A stretch of DNA of 64,000 bases from Candidatus Leptofilum proximum (GCA_016710325.1 JADJXK010000002.1:3720001-3784000); one strand, 5' to 3'. Positions 31,960-41,417 are shown, numbered from the stretch's first letter. A program made the numbers and translations. The notes: generated by a model from the sequence alone, not told the origin.

Positions 31960-32163
31960 TCAACCAGGATCTCCAGGAGGTTGCGTGGGTTCCTGTAAAG
32001 AGGGATGCAGGTAGACCTGGATAAATGCAGTGATGTGATCTAGCTGAGAGATACGGGCAGAGCCTGTGCTTTGGATATGATCTATGCGACCACGAACAAG
32101 TACAGTGTCCTCAGGGTCTTCATCTCTCACCCAAAGGCGGACAACAAACGACAGGTAACGCAT
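31960..32163 (-). CDS. small conserved-type protein, unknown
   Basis: 67 aa, MRYLSFVVRLWVRDEDPED…VRGRIDHIQSTGS…LDHITAFIQVYL. The V-R-G-R-I-x-H-(I/V)-x-S…(A/L)F(I/L) layout recurs in short Chloroflexota proteins I have seen, of unknown function. No clear ribosome binding site. Confidence 0.55.
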   Translation of the reverse strand: MRYLSFVVRLWVRDEDPEDTVLVRGRIDHIQSTGSARISQLDHITAFIQVYLHPSLQEPTQPPGDPG

Positions 32164-32245
32164 TCCGCTATTCCTCGTTTCAGGGATTCGGTCATGCGTT
32201 ATATCTTATTGTGGGGAATCAAAAACGAATCAAAAAAACGGAGGT

Positions 32246-35200
32246 CTAGGAAGAAAGTTGATGGCAAAGTTCTTCAAGTATGGGAGATTCTGAAATATCC
32301 ATCTCTATTAACAGCTGTTCTTTACACGTCTGACAGGCATGGCGAGCTTCCGATACTTTCCCTGAAGCTAGCAAGGCTTTGATGAGAAGCGCGCAGCCAT
32401 CCTCATGCCAGGGTTCCATCGCCAGGAGCCTTCTGCTGTGTGCAGCAGCTGCCTCGAATTCTTGAAGATTCAGATAAGTACTGGCCAATTCGTAGAGCCC
32501 GCGCAGAGCCAGTCGCTGAAGCTGATCTCTCCGCTTAATACACCAATCTTCATACTTGTTTTCAATCAAATATTGACCACGATATAAGGCCACTGCCCTT
32601 TCATAGTGAGTTAACACTGAATCTATATCATTGGTTTTCCTGGCGCGTTCGGCTGAATTCATTGCTTCTTCAAAAAGTTGTATGTCCACCTCAGAGCCTT
32701 CAGGCAAAAGCAGAGTATAAACATCATTTTCAAGGGGTAGATACCGAGAATGAATTCGGCTTGGCAAATAAGGTTCCAGGGCCTGACGAACCGAGAAAAT
32801 CAACTGGTTAAGATTGCCTCGTGCTTTGTTTCGCGCCTGTTCATCATCCAGTGTTTCGGGCCAAAATAGGTTAAGGAGATCTTCACGGTGAACCGGTTCG
32901 CCAGCATGGGTTAAGAAATATTTAAACAATGTCTGTGCTTTGGGGCTGCCCCAAGCAGCATCGACAATCGGTTGGTTACCACGGCGCAATGAAAACTGGC
33001 CTAAGGTTGTTGCATAAAGGGGAAGCGGCGGAGTTTTCCTTAACCGGGTAAGCGCATTCTTGGCTTCTTGGCTGACAGCAGGCGCCACCTGCTTACTGCG
33101 AGCGGCGTCAGCCAGCGGTGCCCAGACGCCATCTACGCCTAAAGAGGTCAGCTGATGAATTGCACGAATCTGCACCGCAGGGTCGGGTGATTCCAGTAAG
33201 CTGCGTATCGGAACAACGGCCGTCTCACCGAGTTTCTGCATTAGTGTGGTTACTAATCCTGGCTGAAGGTCGAAGGCTACAGCTAATGAGAGTAAGTCTG
33301 GGACTTCAAGAGAGAGGGTTTGGAGCAGGAACCAATAATTCCAGCGATCTGCCAGAAATAATGCCTCGGACAGCATACTTTGCCACTCTTGGTCAGCTAG
33401 ATGGCTTGCGTAGGCTAAGAACCATAAACAACGAGTTAGCTCATATTTATTATCTGTAACATTGCGGTGAACATCGACAATTTCTGAAAGCTGTTCTGTC
33501 ACTTCGGGACCGTGAATGTACAAGTTACAAAGAACAAGAGACGTTTTGGCCATCAACTGCTCATTGAGGCCGAGTTTTTCGGAATGTTCAACGGCTAACT
33601 GAGCGGATTTTGCAGCTTCTTCGAAGAGCTTTTTTTGCCGATACAATTCGCTCAGACGGGACCAGGTATGTACCAGACCGAGGGCGTCTTGTAGAGGTTC
33701 TTTTAGTTGAATTGATTTGCGATAATGGAATTCTGCGTCTTCAAAAACACCCGCTGCGGCAGCTACATCCCCCTGATTGGAAATGATATAACTTAGCAGC
33801 TGTTGCGCATTGTACTGTTCAGCAAGTGAGCGAGCCTGAGCGAAATTTTTGTTTGCTGCCTGAAGATCCCCAGTAAAACATAGCAAGCGGCCTATGGTGT
33901 TCAGGCAGTTGCCAACACCGGCCAGTTGGTTTATTGACTTTCTTAAATCAAGCGACCGGTTGCACCACTCCATGGCTTCCTCAAACTCCCCCAGGTACAT
34001 GAGTGAGACGCCTAGATTTATCATAACAACGGCTTCCCACGGTTTGCCAATAAGAGCGGCCTTTTCCAGGGCTTGGTGTAACAACTCACAGGTTTGTCGA
34101 TTTTGCCCCAACAAACCATGGACGGTTGCTAACCCATTGATTGTTGTAAATTGCTCTTGATAAAACCCGCTGATCTCAGCGTAGGAAAGGGCCTGCTGCC
34201 ATGCCATTAGGGCTCTATCGAGATTACCCATACGTTGGTTTAACCAGCCAAAACCTGACCAAACTGATACCAATCCACGCCGGTCTTTCTTAGCTTCTGA
34301 AACGGCAAGGCCGTTCTCAAGCACACCTTTGGCCTGATCATATAAGCCGTAATCGGCCCAAATAAATCCCTGAAAACTGGAAAGATGGGGATAGGTTTTG
34401 AACGCGTCTGGTGAAAATCTCTCTAACCACTCCTGAACAGTATCGAGCTGGCCGCTGAGTCGCATAACCGAAAAAGCTTTTGTCAGAATCTCAACAGCCA
34501 GTTCTTCAGCTTTGCCTTGAATGGCGTGCTCAAAGGCCTCGACCCATTGCTGTTTTTGCTCATAGTACGCGGCTGCCTGGCAATGCCAATCTCTCAGCTC
34601 TTGTGTTTCATGGTCGCGGATAAGTTTTTGTTGAAGGTAATCTGACAATAAATGATGGTATCGGTATATGTCAGGCTGGCGCTGTAAATGGATCGTAAAC
34701 AAATTTTGGTGAGTCAAATAGGAAAGCCACTGGGAGCTGTCCGAGCGGTGAAAAATCGCGTCACATTCTTCTGGCGAAAACGTAGTCAAAATTGCTGTTT
34801 GCAGTAGAAACTGCTGTAATGCAGCTGGTTGACGCGAAAAAAGTTCTTCAGCCAGATAAGAATACACGGAATTGAGTGGATCCCCACCCCTGCCAGGCAA
34901 GGCTTTTAAGTTTAAAGTTTCGGCCTGTTGAAGAGCCTGACGCAGTAGCTGTAGACCCGCGGCCCACCCTTCTGTCTGGGTGAGAAACCTTTGTATTGCC
35001 TCTGAACTGAGATCCAGGCCACTAAGTATGCGGCCTATTTCGTCGTTGCTAAATCGTAAATCATGGTTTGTTAGAGTGTTGACCTGCTCATTTAGATTAA
35101 GGCGGGCAGTAAAGTTCAGCGGCGTTCGGCTAGAGAGGACGACATGCACTTTTGATGGTAGCCGTTCCAGCAACAGCTTCATAGCAGCATTCAAATCAGG

Positions 35201-35641
35201 AGAATCTCCAAGCCGATGAAAATCGTCAAATACAAATATAATTTTCGCTCTGGTAATTTGAATCGCCCTCTCTATTTCACCAAGTAGCGATAACATCAAG
35301 CGCTCTGGCTCAGGGGGAACGGGACGAATTAGAATGGCCTCGGTGTCTGCCCCAAGCTCAGGCCAAATGTCTTTCAGACCAGCCATAAAGTGAGCAAAAA
35401 ACACAGCTGGATCCCGGTCAGGTGCATCAAGACTGTACCATACATGTAAGGGATTATTGCGGACCCACTCTGCCAGTAAAGTGCTTTTCCCATAACCGGC
35501 ACCAGCGATCAACAGAGTGAGTTTTAGGTTTTGCCCTTTTTCTAACAGCTTCAGTAGCTGGACACGAGAAACGTGTTCTTGTGGCAACTCCGGAGGACGG
35601 AGCTTGGCACGACTAAAAGATATTCCCACAATTCCCTCCAA
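32246..35641 (-). CDS. MalT/SARP-like STAND transcriptional regulator
   Basis: 1131 aa. The N-terminal STAND NTPase has LLIAGAGYGKSTLL (Walker A, residues about 44-57), then FVFDDFHRL (Walker B, about 137-145) and the arm motif SLDAPDRDPAVFFAHF, as in MalT. A long TPR array (about 400-830) would bind a ligand or regulator. The C-terminal 230 residues hold an OmpR-like winged helix (LGQFSLRRGN…LFKYFLTHAGEPVHREDLLNLFWPE) and a BTAD helical domain. Large single-protein signal receptors of this type are common in Chloroflexota. It lies next to the secreted-protein cluster, which it may regulate. Confidence 0.92.
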   Translation of the reverse strand: MEGIVGISFSRAKLRPPELPQEHVSRVQLLKLLEKGQNLKLTLLIAGAGYGKSTLLAEWVRNNPLHVWYSLDAPDRDPAVFFAHFMAGLKDIWPELGADTEAILIRPVPPEPERLMLSLLGEIERAIQITRAKIIFVFDDFHRLGDSPDLNAAMKLLLERLPSKVHVVLSSRTPLNFTARLNLNEQVNTLTNHDLRFSNDEIGRILSGLDLSSEAIQRFLTQTEGWAAGLQLLRQALQQAETLNLKALPGRGGDPLNSVYSYLAEELFSRQPAALQQFLLQTAILTTFSPEECDAIFHRSDSSQWLSYLTHQNLFTIHLQRQPDIYRYHHLLSDYLQQKLIRDHETQELRDWHCQAAAYYEQKQQWVEAFEHAIQGKAEELAVEILTKAFSVMRLSGQLDTVQEWLERFSPDAFKTYPHLSSFQGFIWADYGLYDQAKGVLENGLAVSEAKKDRRGLVSVWSGFGWLNQRMGNLDRALMAWQQALSYAEISGFYQEQFTTINGLATVHGLLGQNRQTCELLHQALEKAALIGKPWEAVVMINLGVSLMYLGEFEEAMEWCNRSLDLRKSINQLAGVGNCLNTIGRLLCFTGDLQAANKNFAQARSLAEQYNAQQLLSYIISNQGDVAAAAGVFEDAEFHYRKSIQLKEPLQDALGLVHTWSRLSELYRQKKLFEEAAKSAQLAVEHSEKLGLNEQLMAKTSLVLCNLYIHGPEVTEQLSEIVDVHRNVTDNKYELTRCLWFLAYASHLADQEWQSMLSEALFLADRWNYWFLLQTLSLEVPDLLSLAVAFDLQPGLVTTLMQKLGETAVVPIRSLLESPDPAVQIRAIHQLTSLGVDGVWAPLADAARSKQVAPAVSQEAKNALTRLRKTPPLPLYATTLGQFSLRRGNQPIVDAAWGSPKAQTLFKYFLTHAGEPVHREDLLNLFWPETLDDEQARNKARGNLNQLIFSVRQALEPYLPSRIHSRYLPLENDVYTLLLPEGSEVDIQLFEEAMNSAERARKTNDIDSVLTHYERAVALYRGQYLIENKYEDWCIKRRDQLQRLALRGLYELASTYLNLQEFEAAAAHSRRLLAMEPWHEDGCALLIKALLASGKVSEARHACQTCKEQLLIEMDISESPILEELCHQLSS

Positions 35642-36015
35642 CAGCTACGCAAAACAGATGTGGTGAACGATCCGATGATGAGGTTCGCGATTGCTGACAT
35701 TATACGTTTAGGCGGCTGGTTACGCTAATACCTTGGAGAAAATTCTGTTTAGAGACCAACGTTTTTCCCAGAGCAGGTTTTTTCCTGAATCAAATTTAGA
35801 ACAGTTGTTATAAAACATTCTATTGTCGTTCCCAATAAAGACTATACCAACGGTGGAGAGTGGGTACAGACCGCAGGACCGTGGTCTTGCCTGCGGCGCC
35901 AGCGCCGCAGATGGGTGGTGTGGATGGGAAGTTTTTTTCTTGCGCCAGAGGACCGCTTGGCCTTCAGTGTGAGTTGAACTAGCCTTACCCACGTCACTCA
36001 GGAAGAAATGAATCA
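35642..36015. other. non-coding interval upstream of the STAND regulator
   Basis: About 370 bp without a supported gene. It presumably contains the regulator promoter on the minus strand. A GC-rich phrase CTGCGGCGCCAGCGCCGCAG near 35892-35911 is a near-perfect inverted repeat and could form a hairpin. Nothing else is evident. Confidence 0.45.
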
Positions 36016-36027
36016 TTGCAGCGCCAC

Positions 36028-36071
36028 AAAAAAAGAAAGCCCAGCTGGCTCCACAAAGCGAACCAGTTGGG
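36028..36071 (-). terminator. terminator-like hairpin after the sigma-like gene
   Basis: On the minus strand CCCAACTGG and CCAGCTGGG form a 9-bp stem with one mismatch and a 14-nt loop, followed by CTTTCTTTTTTTG. It lies 30 bp past the stop of the gene at 36101. Confidence 0.6.
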
Positions 36072-36100
36072 TCGCTGTTTTCCATTGGGCCAATGTCCCG

Positions 36101-37120
36101 CTAGGCGCTTAACGCCGCCAGCTTGCGCTCGACAGCAAAGCTGGCCTCATACAGCCGCTCTTTGGTCAAGGCACCAACCGGCCCCAGGTGCATCGCCCGC
36201 AGCAGCTTGTGACCATTGACCTGCCGCATCTTCTGCAGCGACGCCTCGACCTGCCCCGCCCGCTTGCCGGCATTGCGGCCGTGCTGCTGGTAGATGATGG
36301 TGAAGATGCCGTGGGGGAAGACGACCATCTTGCGGACGGCCGTATTCAAGAAAGTAGTGTCCACCTCTTCAAAGAAGGTGAGGCGCATCTGACCACGCAG
36401 CTTGATCATCTCTTGATGCAGCGGAGAGAACTGCAAATACGGGTTGAGGTGCCGCTTGCGCCAGCCCCAGTAGATGTCATATACCTCGGCAAAACTGAGG
36501 CCGGTACGCTCCTCAACGTGCTCCCAGGTGTAGTCCCGGCCTAGCAGGGTAATGATGAGAGCGGCCCGGTACAGCTGCTCCGGGTAGAAGTTGCCGGACA
36601 TGCCGGCCAGGATGTAGAGTACCTCGCGCAGCGTTTCGGTCTGGGTCTGCCCCGACGCTGCCTGGCGGCGCAGAACGGCCCATTCGACCGGACGTGGCAC
36701 GTTTTCCCACGGCCGTGCACTGAGCGTCTCTACGGCCGTTTCCGGACCATCTAGCGGTTCATCTGCTGATTCCGGCAGGACGTCGGCGAAGTTCATGACG
36801 GAGTAACCGTGATCGATGCAAGCTATAGATTTCCAGCCGCTGTTCAGGCCGCGGATATGCACCCAGCGGTAGTTTTTCAACGCAGTGCGCGCTGCCGCAT
36901 AAGCATACCCAGCCGGTTGGTCGGCCAGCTCCAGAAAGGCAATAACGGCCGTTTGCAGCATATCCTCGCGGTGCATGCGCCAGACATATGCCGGTTGGCC
37001 CACCAGCGCTTCGCGCACCAGGCCGCCGGCCCGCTGAAGCAGCTCTGTCTGGCTCCACTGAGAAGGAGTAACTTCTGTCCGTGTCTGGTCCATAGACGTG
37101 ATACAATTGTCAGTATTCAT
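36101..37120 (-). CDS. sigma-70-like protein of the mobile element, copy 1
   Basis: 339 aa from the ATG at 37120, with AGAGGGA upstream. Residues about 50-95 (HREDMLQTAVIAFLEL…YAYAAARTALKNYRWVHIRG) follow the region-2 layout of sigma-70 factors (D..Q.A…L…AY.Y..AR..L..Y.). The C-terminal part contains FPHGIFTIIYQQHGRNAGKR and GALTKERLYEASFAVERKLAAL. The protein at 39918-41081 shares both ends, so they are paralogs. Whether they bind RNA polymerase is unproven. No clear region 4 is evident, although LSFAEVYDIYWGWRKRHL could be an HTH. Confidence 0.6.
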   Translation of the reverse strand: MNTDNCITSMDQTRTEVTPSQWSQTELLQRAGGLVREALVGQPAYVWRMHREDMLQTAVIAFLELADQPAGYAYAAARTALKNYRWVHIRGLNSGWKSIACIDHGYSVMNFADVLPESADEPLDGPETAVETLSARPWENVPRPVEWAVLRRQAASGQTQTETLREVLYILAGMSGNFYPEQLYRAALIITLLGRDYTWEHVEERTGLSFAEVYDIYWGWRKRHLNPYLQFSPLHQEMIKLRGQMRLTFFEEVDTTFLNTAVRKMVVFPHGIFTIIYQQHGRNAGKRAGQVEASLQKMRQVNGHKLLRAMHLGPVGALTKERLYEASFAVERKLAALSA

Positions 37121-37145
37121 TTTGTGGTCCCTCTTTGACCAGGAA

Positions 37146-37188
37146 ATGAGAAGCCGGATGGGAAGGCGGGGCCCATCCGGCTTCATTT
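37146..37188. terminator. 13-bp perfect hairpin in the leader of the sigma-like gene
   Basis: GAAGCCGGATGGG (37150-37162) and CCCATCCGGCTTC (37172-37184) pair perfectly around a 9-nt loop. It is about 30 bp upstream of the start codon at 37120 and 140 bp past the previous gene. There is no T-run, so a leader role is as likely as termination. Confidence 0.6.
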
Positions 37189-37325
37189 GTTTAAGGAACA
37201 GCGTCCATCAGGTTGGCGCTGCTCCAGAAAGGGCAAAGCGTTGAAGTCTGTCCTGACGCCAACGCCTAAAGAAAAATTGGTTTATGGTTGATTTAAAACG
37301 ATGGGAACCGACTGTCCTTGTCTGC

Positions 37326-37919
37326 TTACGGCCGTGGGCCAAAAAGCGCCGTGTGAATGGCCGCCTGCGGCGGTGTGATCCGCGCAGCCGGTACCTGGGG
37401 CAAACGGCCGTTGCTTGCGGGTGCTTTTGGTCTGTCCTGGTTTACGACGAGAGATTGATCTTGGGCTGATGTAGCTAAACGTTCTGGTAAGGCATCTGTC
37501 TGTATCTCTGTCAGCGGCTGAGAGCTGCCTGGTGGGGGAAGTTCACCTTGGTGCTGGTTGAGATTCGCTGGCTGGGAGTCCTGACTTAGCGGCTGAGCAG
37601 CCGGCGCGGCTGCAGGGAGCAGAATGTCATAGCCAGGACTGCTGGCACCGGCATAGCCACGGCAGTAGACCGTTTCGCCAGTTTCTGGATGAACCAGCTT
37701 GTGCGAGTACCAGATGTCACCATTGCGGTTGCGCTGCTGCATCGGCACCCCATGGCGCGGGCAGATGGGCAGCCCTTCGGCCGTCAGGACCGGTTCCCTG
37801 GTTGGCGTATAGCCACGGGCCGACAGACGGCGCAGCGTCGGGGACAGTTCTTCGAACGCCACGCCAATGCGCAGCTCATAGCCGGTTGGGTGGTAGGCAA
37901 TGATTGTGATTAAGCTCAT
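37326..37919 (-). CDS. accessory protein with zinc-binding motif, unknown
   Basis: 197 aa, with AAGGAGAC before the ATG. Residues 50-90 (GLPICPRHGVPMQQRN, WYSHK, GETVYCRGY) place Cys53, His56 and Cys86 as possible metal ligands. The remainder is a Pro/Gln/Ser-rich, probably disordered tail. A C-P-R-H-G-x-P-M segment of this type is familiar from plasmid-borne proteins of unknown function. It shares a strand and tight context with the sigma-like gene downstream. Confidence 0.65.
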   Translation of the reverse strand: MSLITIIAYHPTGYELRIGVAFEELSPTLRRLSARGYTPTREPVLTAEGLPICPRHGVPMQQRNRNGDIWYSHKLVHPETGETVYCRGYAGASSPGYDILLPAAAPAAQPLSQDSQPANLNQHQGELPPPGSSQPLTEIQTDALPERLATSAQDQSLVVNQDRPKAPASNGRLPQVPAARITPPQAAIHTALFGPRP

Positions 37920-38037
37920 GGTATTGTCTCCTTGTTTGCATCCTCTTGAGAGGCTGGCCGGTTGAGAATCGTTTTGCGGTTTGGTGATTGACCCTTGCCT
38001 TTACGCCTCTGTATCTGGGTGACAAAGTGGGGTTCCA

Positions 38038-38748
38038 TTACCGCCCCAGACTCCAGCTGAGCAGCTTCTCCTGGCTAAACGGCCGCTGCTGGGTGAAGGC
38101 GACAAACGACTTGTAGTGAGTCTGGTGTGCTGGCAGCACCGGCTGGCCGTTGCCATATCGGGCGGCTGCCTGGCTGTTGATGAGCCGGTGGCTGTTGTAG
38201 TGGCCCACGGCCGTCACCGCCCGCCCGCGAAAACGACCGGCCATGCTGCGTTTGGGATGAAGGGGAACCGGCGTTGTCGCCGTCAGCGGCCAGGCCAGAT
38301 GTCCGGCGAGGAAGTAGGCCAGCAGGTGCTTGCACAGCAGCTGGTTGGCCAGAGGCGGTGACGCCAGAGCCAGCCCACCTTGAGCATAATCTGGGCAGTC
38401 GCAGGCGAGACGGCCGTCTGTCTGCTGGAGCAGGCGATACCAGCGCCCCTGTCGCTGCGAGCGCACCCGAGCCACTTCGCCTGGCTCTGTGGGGTCTGGT
38501 GTCAGTACATACCCCAATATCAGCAGCTCCGCGGCGGCCCAGCCTCGGCTGGCGGCCTCCGGAAAGTGGGTGCACAGATGCTCCACTGCCGCAGCAACCT
38601 GAGGAAATTCAGCGCGCAGCGCATGCCGAATGGCGGCCCGCTCACCTCTGGTGCCATTGCCAAAGCTGTGCTGCTGTTTATCATTAACCGCGACCCAGCC
38701 GGGAACGGCCGTATCGTACCAAATGGCATAAGCGCCAATGTGTTTCAT
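38038..38748 (-). CDS. SWIM zinc-finger protein
   Basis: 236 aa, with GGAGAC upstream of the ATG. LACDCPDYAQGG…NQLLCKHLLAYFL has the SWIM pattern C-x-C-x20-C-x-H (Cys116, Cys118, Cys139, His141). SWIM fingers bind nucleic acid or protein. The C-terminal 80 residues are basic and rich in Arg/His/Gln. Here it is probably a DNA-associated accessory protein of the element. Confidence 0.8.
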   Translation of the reverse strand: MKHIGAYAIWYDTAVPGWVAVNDKQQHSFGNGTRGERAAIRHALRAEFPQVAAAVEHLCTHFPEAASRGWAAAELLILGYVLTPDPTEPGEVARVRSQRQGRWYRLLQQTDGRLACDCPDYAQGGLALASPPLANQLLCKHLLAYFLAGHLAWPLTATTPVPLHPKRSMAGRFRGRAVTAVGHYNSHRLINSQAAARYGNGQPVLPAHQTHYKSFVAFTQQRPFSQEKLLSWSLGR

Positions 38749-38958
38749 GAGGTGTCTCCTGTTGTCCTTGATTAGATTGTAGGTTTTGGGGATGTGTGAT
38801 GTGGCATAGACCTGCCTTGATCCCTCTTCTTGTGACTACCTTGAGGTTTTCTCGTGAGGTTGAGGAAGCTCCCTGACCCAGCCTACAACCGGCCAGCCAG
38901 CATTGTTTACTGCCCGACCGGCCATGGTTGGTAAGGTGGGGGAAGTTTCCCGGCGGTT

Positions 38959-39684
38959 TCAGTCGAAGCCCAACTGCCGCTCCTTCAATGAAACAAAGCG
39001 GTGCCGTCCCAGGATGATGTGGTCCAACACAGGGATGGAGAGCATCTCGCCCGCCTGCACCAGGTGGCGCGTAACGCCCACATCTTCCGGACTCGGCGAG
39101 CAGTCGCCGCTCGGGTGGTTGTGAACCACGATAACGGCGGCCGCGTTGTGTACGATGGCGGGCTTAAACAGTTCTGCTACGCGCACGACGCTGGTGTTGA
39201 GGCTGCCGACGTAAACGGTGGGTACGGCGATGACCCGATTGCGGGTGTTGAGCAGGATGATCCGCAAGTGCTCCTGGGTCAAGTTGAGCATTTCATACAT
39301 CAGGAGGTTGGCCGCGTCGGCCGGGGAGTGAATGAGGGGTTGTTCACCGGTATCGGCTTGCAGCACCCGACGGCCCAGCTCCAGGGACGCCTGCAGCCGG
39401 GCGGCCTGGGCCTGACCGACCCCGGAGAGCTGCATGAGCTGAGCGCGCGTCAGCTGGGGCAGACGGTGTAACTGGCCTTCTACCAGGTGCAGCAGCTGGT
39501 GAGCAATCTCCAGCCCATTTTTGGTTTGCAGGATTGAGGCGATGAGTTCGGCGGGAGAGATTCTGTCCACCCCGGCCCTGTAGAGGCGCTGTAATGGTTG
39601 TTCCGAAAGAGGGAGCTCCCGGATGAGGCGAGGGGGCGCCTGCTGAGCTTGAGCAAAGGTGAAGTTTAATGGTCTCTGGTTCAT
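38959..39684 (-). CDS. radC: RadC/MPN+ family JAB-domain protein, copy 2
   Basis: 241 aa from the ATG at 39684, which has GGGAGAC upstream; the frame extends to 39843 but without coding character. Metal site VHNHPSGDCSPSPEDVG (about 185-201) and end SLKERQLGFD as in RadC. HhH-like region LRR-type GVGQAQAARLQASLELGRR (about 88-106). It is clearly homologous to copy 1 at 5505 but diverged, so two radC genes coexist within 34 kb. Confidence 0.93.
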   Translation of the reverse strand: MNQRPLNFTFAQAQQAPPRLIRELPLSEQPLQRLYRAGVDRISPAELIASILQTKNGLEIAHQLLHLVEGQLHRLPQLTRAQLMQLSGVGQAQAARLQASLELGRRVLQADTGEQPLIHSPADAANLLMYEMLNLTQEHLRIILLNTRNRVIAVPTVYVGSLNTSVVRVAELFKPAIVHNAAAVIVVHNHPSGDCSPSPEDVGVTRHLVQAGEMLSIPVLDHIILGRHRFVSLKERQLGFD

Positions 39685-39917
39685 GAGGTGTCTCCCAGGA
39701 AAACGGCCGTTTGGACCCGGCGCCTGCAGGCAGTGTGACGCACCAGTCAGATCCAGGGGAAAGAGGGGTGTGATGCCCCTATTATTCCCTGAACCGGTCT
39801 GCTCTGCCTGTTGGCAGGCGGCATGGCGCACCAGTGGTGCCATACCAATGCTTGCCCGGTTTGCCGTATTGCCTTGATGGTTCGCCTGGTGGTAGGTCCA
39901 AACGGCCGTTTGCCGCT

Positions 39918-41081
39918 TTAGGCAGCAGCCGCTGCCGGGGTTGAGTAAGTGGAAGTTGTAGCCGGTCGGGTAGAAGGTGTATTCACGTCGTTGGCGGCGT
40001 CAGCGGCGGCTTCCAGCTCAGCCAGCTTTTCCTGGAGTTCCAGCGACTTGTCCCACAGCCGCTGTTTGGTGATGTGACCCACCTCGCCCAGCTGCACCGA
40101 GCGGTTCTGAATCTTGCCCGCAATCCGCCGTCCCACCTGGATGCGGCCCAGATGTTTGCCCTTGCTGGCGCTGTGGTAGTAGCTCACGGTAAAGGCGCCA
40201 TGCGGCAGGATGACGATGAAGCGCTGACCGCTGTTGAGGGCAGTTTCGCTGACTTCTTCCCACCACTGCAGGCGCAGTTCGCCTTCGGCGCGAATCAGGC
40301 CCTGGATCAGCGGCGATTGGGCCAGGAACTCCACCAGCTGTTCCCGGTAGTGGAGGATGATCTGGGTGGCGGTATGCCAATCTACGTCCAGCAGCTGGGC
40401 GATGTTGTAGTTGGAGGTGCCCTTGACGCTTTCACACAGCGCCTTGGCCGCCCGGCGCAGCGAGTTGGGATGCCACTGCTGACCGCGCATCACCGCCAGG
40501 ATACGGGCAATCTCCTTCTCGAACTGCTCCCAGCGCGCTTCGGTTGCCGCATTGCCTTCATGGAGCACCAGGGCATCTTCCGTTGGCCGCCGGGCGTAGA
40601 TAGTCATCGGCAGGCGAGGCTTTGTTCCCCCGCTGCTGTCTTCCTCGTGGTATTCCGGCTCGATGAGGTTGTCCTCCACCTGGTACTGCTTGGACAGTTC
40701 CCACTGATGGCCACTGCCACCACCGCGGATGTTGACAAAGACATAGCCGATGAGGCGCGTCCGGGCCGCGGTGTAAGCATACGCTTCCGTCTGTCCCTGG
40801 AGGAAGTACAGGTCATACAGGTGGCTGAGCGCTTCCTGGGTCATGTCTTCGCGGAAGATGTGGCGTTCGCTGGCGTCCATGTGCATGTGGCGCATGACGC
40901 TTTGCACCAGGATGTAGGCTTTGCGATTGAGCCAGGTGAGGGTCTCGGGCGGCAGCTCCATGACAGCCGGTTGGCCAGGATGGGCAGGCAGCTGCTTGTC
41001 AAACCGAGGGGTAGAGAGAACCGAGGAATTTGTGGCATATGCGGCTTGCGGAACGGCCGTTTGAGGATATACTGTTGACAT
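39918..41081 (-). CDS. sigma-70-like protein of the mobile element, copy 2
   Basis: 387 aa from the ATG at 41081, with AAGGAGAT upstream. FREDMTQEALSHLYDLYF…AYAYTAARTRLIGYVFVNIRG (about 77-120) matches copy 1 at the same place. The C-part has LPHGAFTVSYYHSASKGKHLG and VGHITKQRLWDKSLELQEKLAEL, again shared, followed by an Ala/Thr-rich tail. The middle is more variable. The N-terminal Q/P/A-rich 50 residues are probably disordered. As with copy 1, sigma-factor activity is inferred from the region-2-like pattern only. Confidence 0.6.
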   Translation of the reverse strand: MSTVYPQTAVPQAAYATNSSVLSTPRFDKQLPAHPGQPAVMELPPETLTWLNRKAYILVQSVMRHMHMDASERHIFREDMTQEALSHLYDLYFLQGQTEAYAYTAARTRLIGYVFVNIRGGGSGHQWELSKQYQVEDNLIEPEYHEEDSSGGTKPRLPMTIYARRPTEDALVLHEGNAATEARWEQFEKEIARILAVMRGQQWHPNSLRRAAKALCESVKGTSNYNIAQLLDVDWHTATQIILHYREQLVEFLAQSPLIQGLIRAEGELRLQWWEEVSETALNSGQRFIVILPHGAFTVSYYHSASKGKHLGRIQVGRRIAGKIQNRSVQLGEVGHITKQRLWDKSLELQEKLAELEAAADAANDVNTPSTRPATTSTYSTPAAAAA

Positions 41082-41108
41082 CACGAAACATCTCCTTGTG
41101 AGGTGTGG

Positions 41109-41147
41109 GCGCAAGCCAGAGGTCGACTCTCTGACTTGCGCTTTTTT
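41109..41147 (+). terminator. hairpin with T6 run in the leader of sigma-like copy 2
   Basis: GCGCAAG-c-CAGAG and CTCTG-a-CTTGCGC form a 12-bp stem with one mismatch, followed by TTTTTT on the plus strand. It lies about 30 bp upstream of the minus-strand start at 41081. The T-run points away from the gene, so on the minus strand it would act as a leader hairpin. Confidence 0.55.
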
Positions 41148-41219
41148 GTTGTTTGGTAAAACAAAGATTGGGTTTTGGCTCCGTGCCCGTTGGCTCCTGA
41201 GGTAAGAAAAGAGGAAAAG

Positions 41220-41417
41220 CTATTCATACCGGTGGCCCTGCTCGCGCAGGGTACGCAGGGCGACGCCCCAGCTGTCGAGGGCGGCGCTGCTCTGATGCGG
41301 CTGCCAGCTCTGGCTGGTGTAGGTAGATTTCTGCCGTTTACGCATCCGCTGGCGGGGCTTGAGCACGATGGCTTTGGCCGGGTCTGGTTGTTGTGGCTGG
41401 CTTGGGTTGTTGTTCAT
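41220..41417 (-). CDS. small basic protein, unknown
   Basis: 65 aa, with AAGGAGAC before the ATG. Rich in Gln/Pro/Arg/Ser (NNNPSQPQQPDPAKA… then RQRMRKRQKSTYT), so probably a small nucleic-acid-associated or disordered protein. It is the last plasmid-type gene before the transposon cluster. Confidence 0.55.
   Translation of the reverse strand: MNNNPSQPQQPDPAKAIVLKPRQRMRKRQKSTYTSQSWQPHQSSAALDSWGVALRTLREQGHRYE

Noticed and set aside
40074..41078. Long plus-strand open frame (334 codons)
   Set aside because: Exactly antisense to the sigma-like gene at 39918-41081, which has a good ribosome binding site and a paralog. The antisense translation has no recognisable features.
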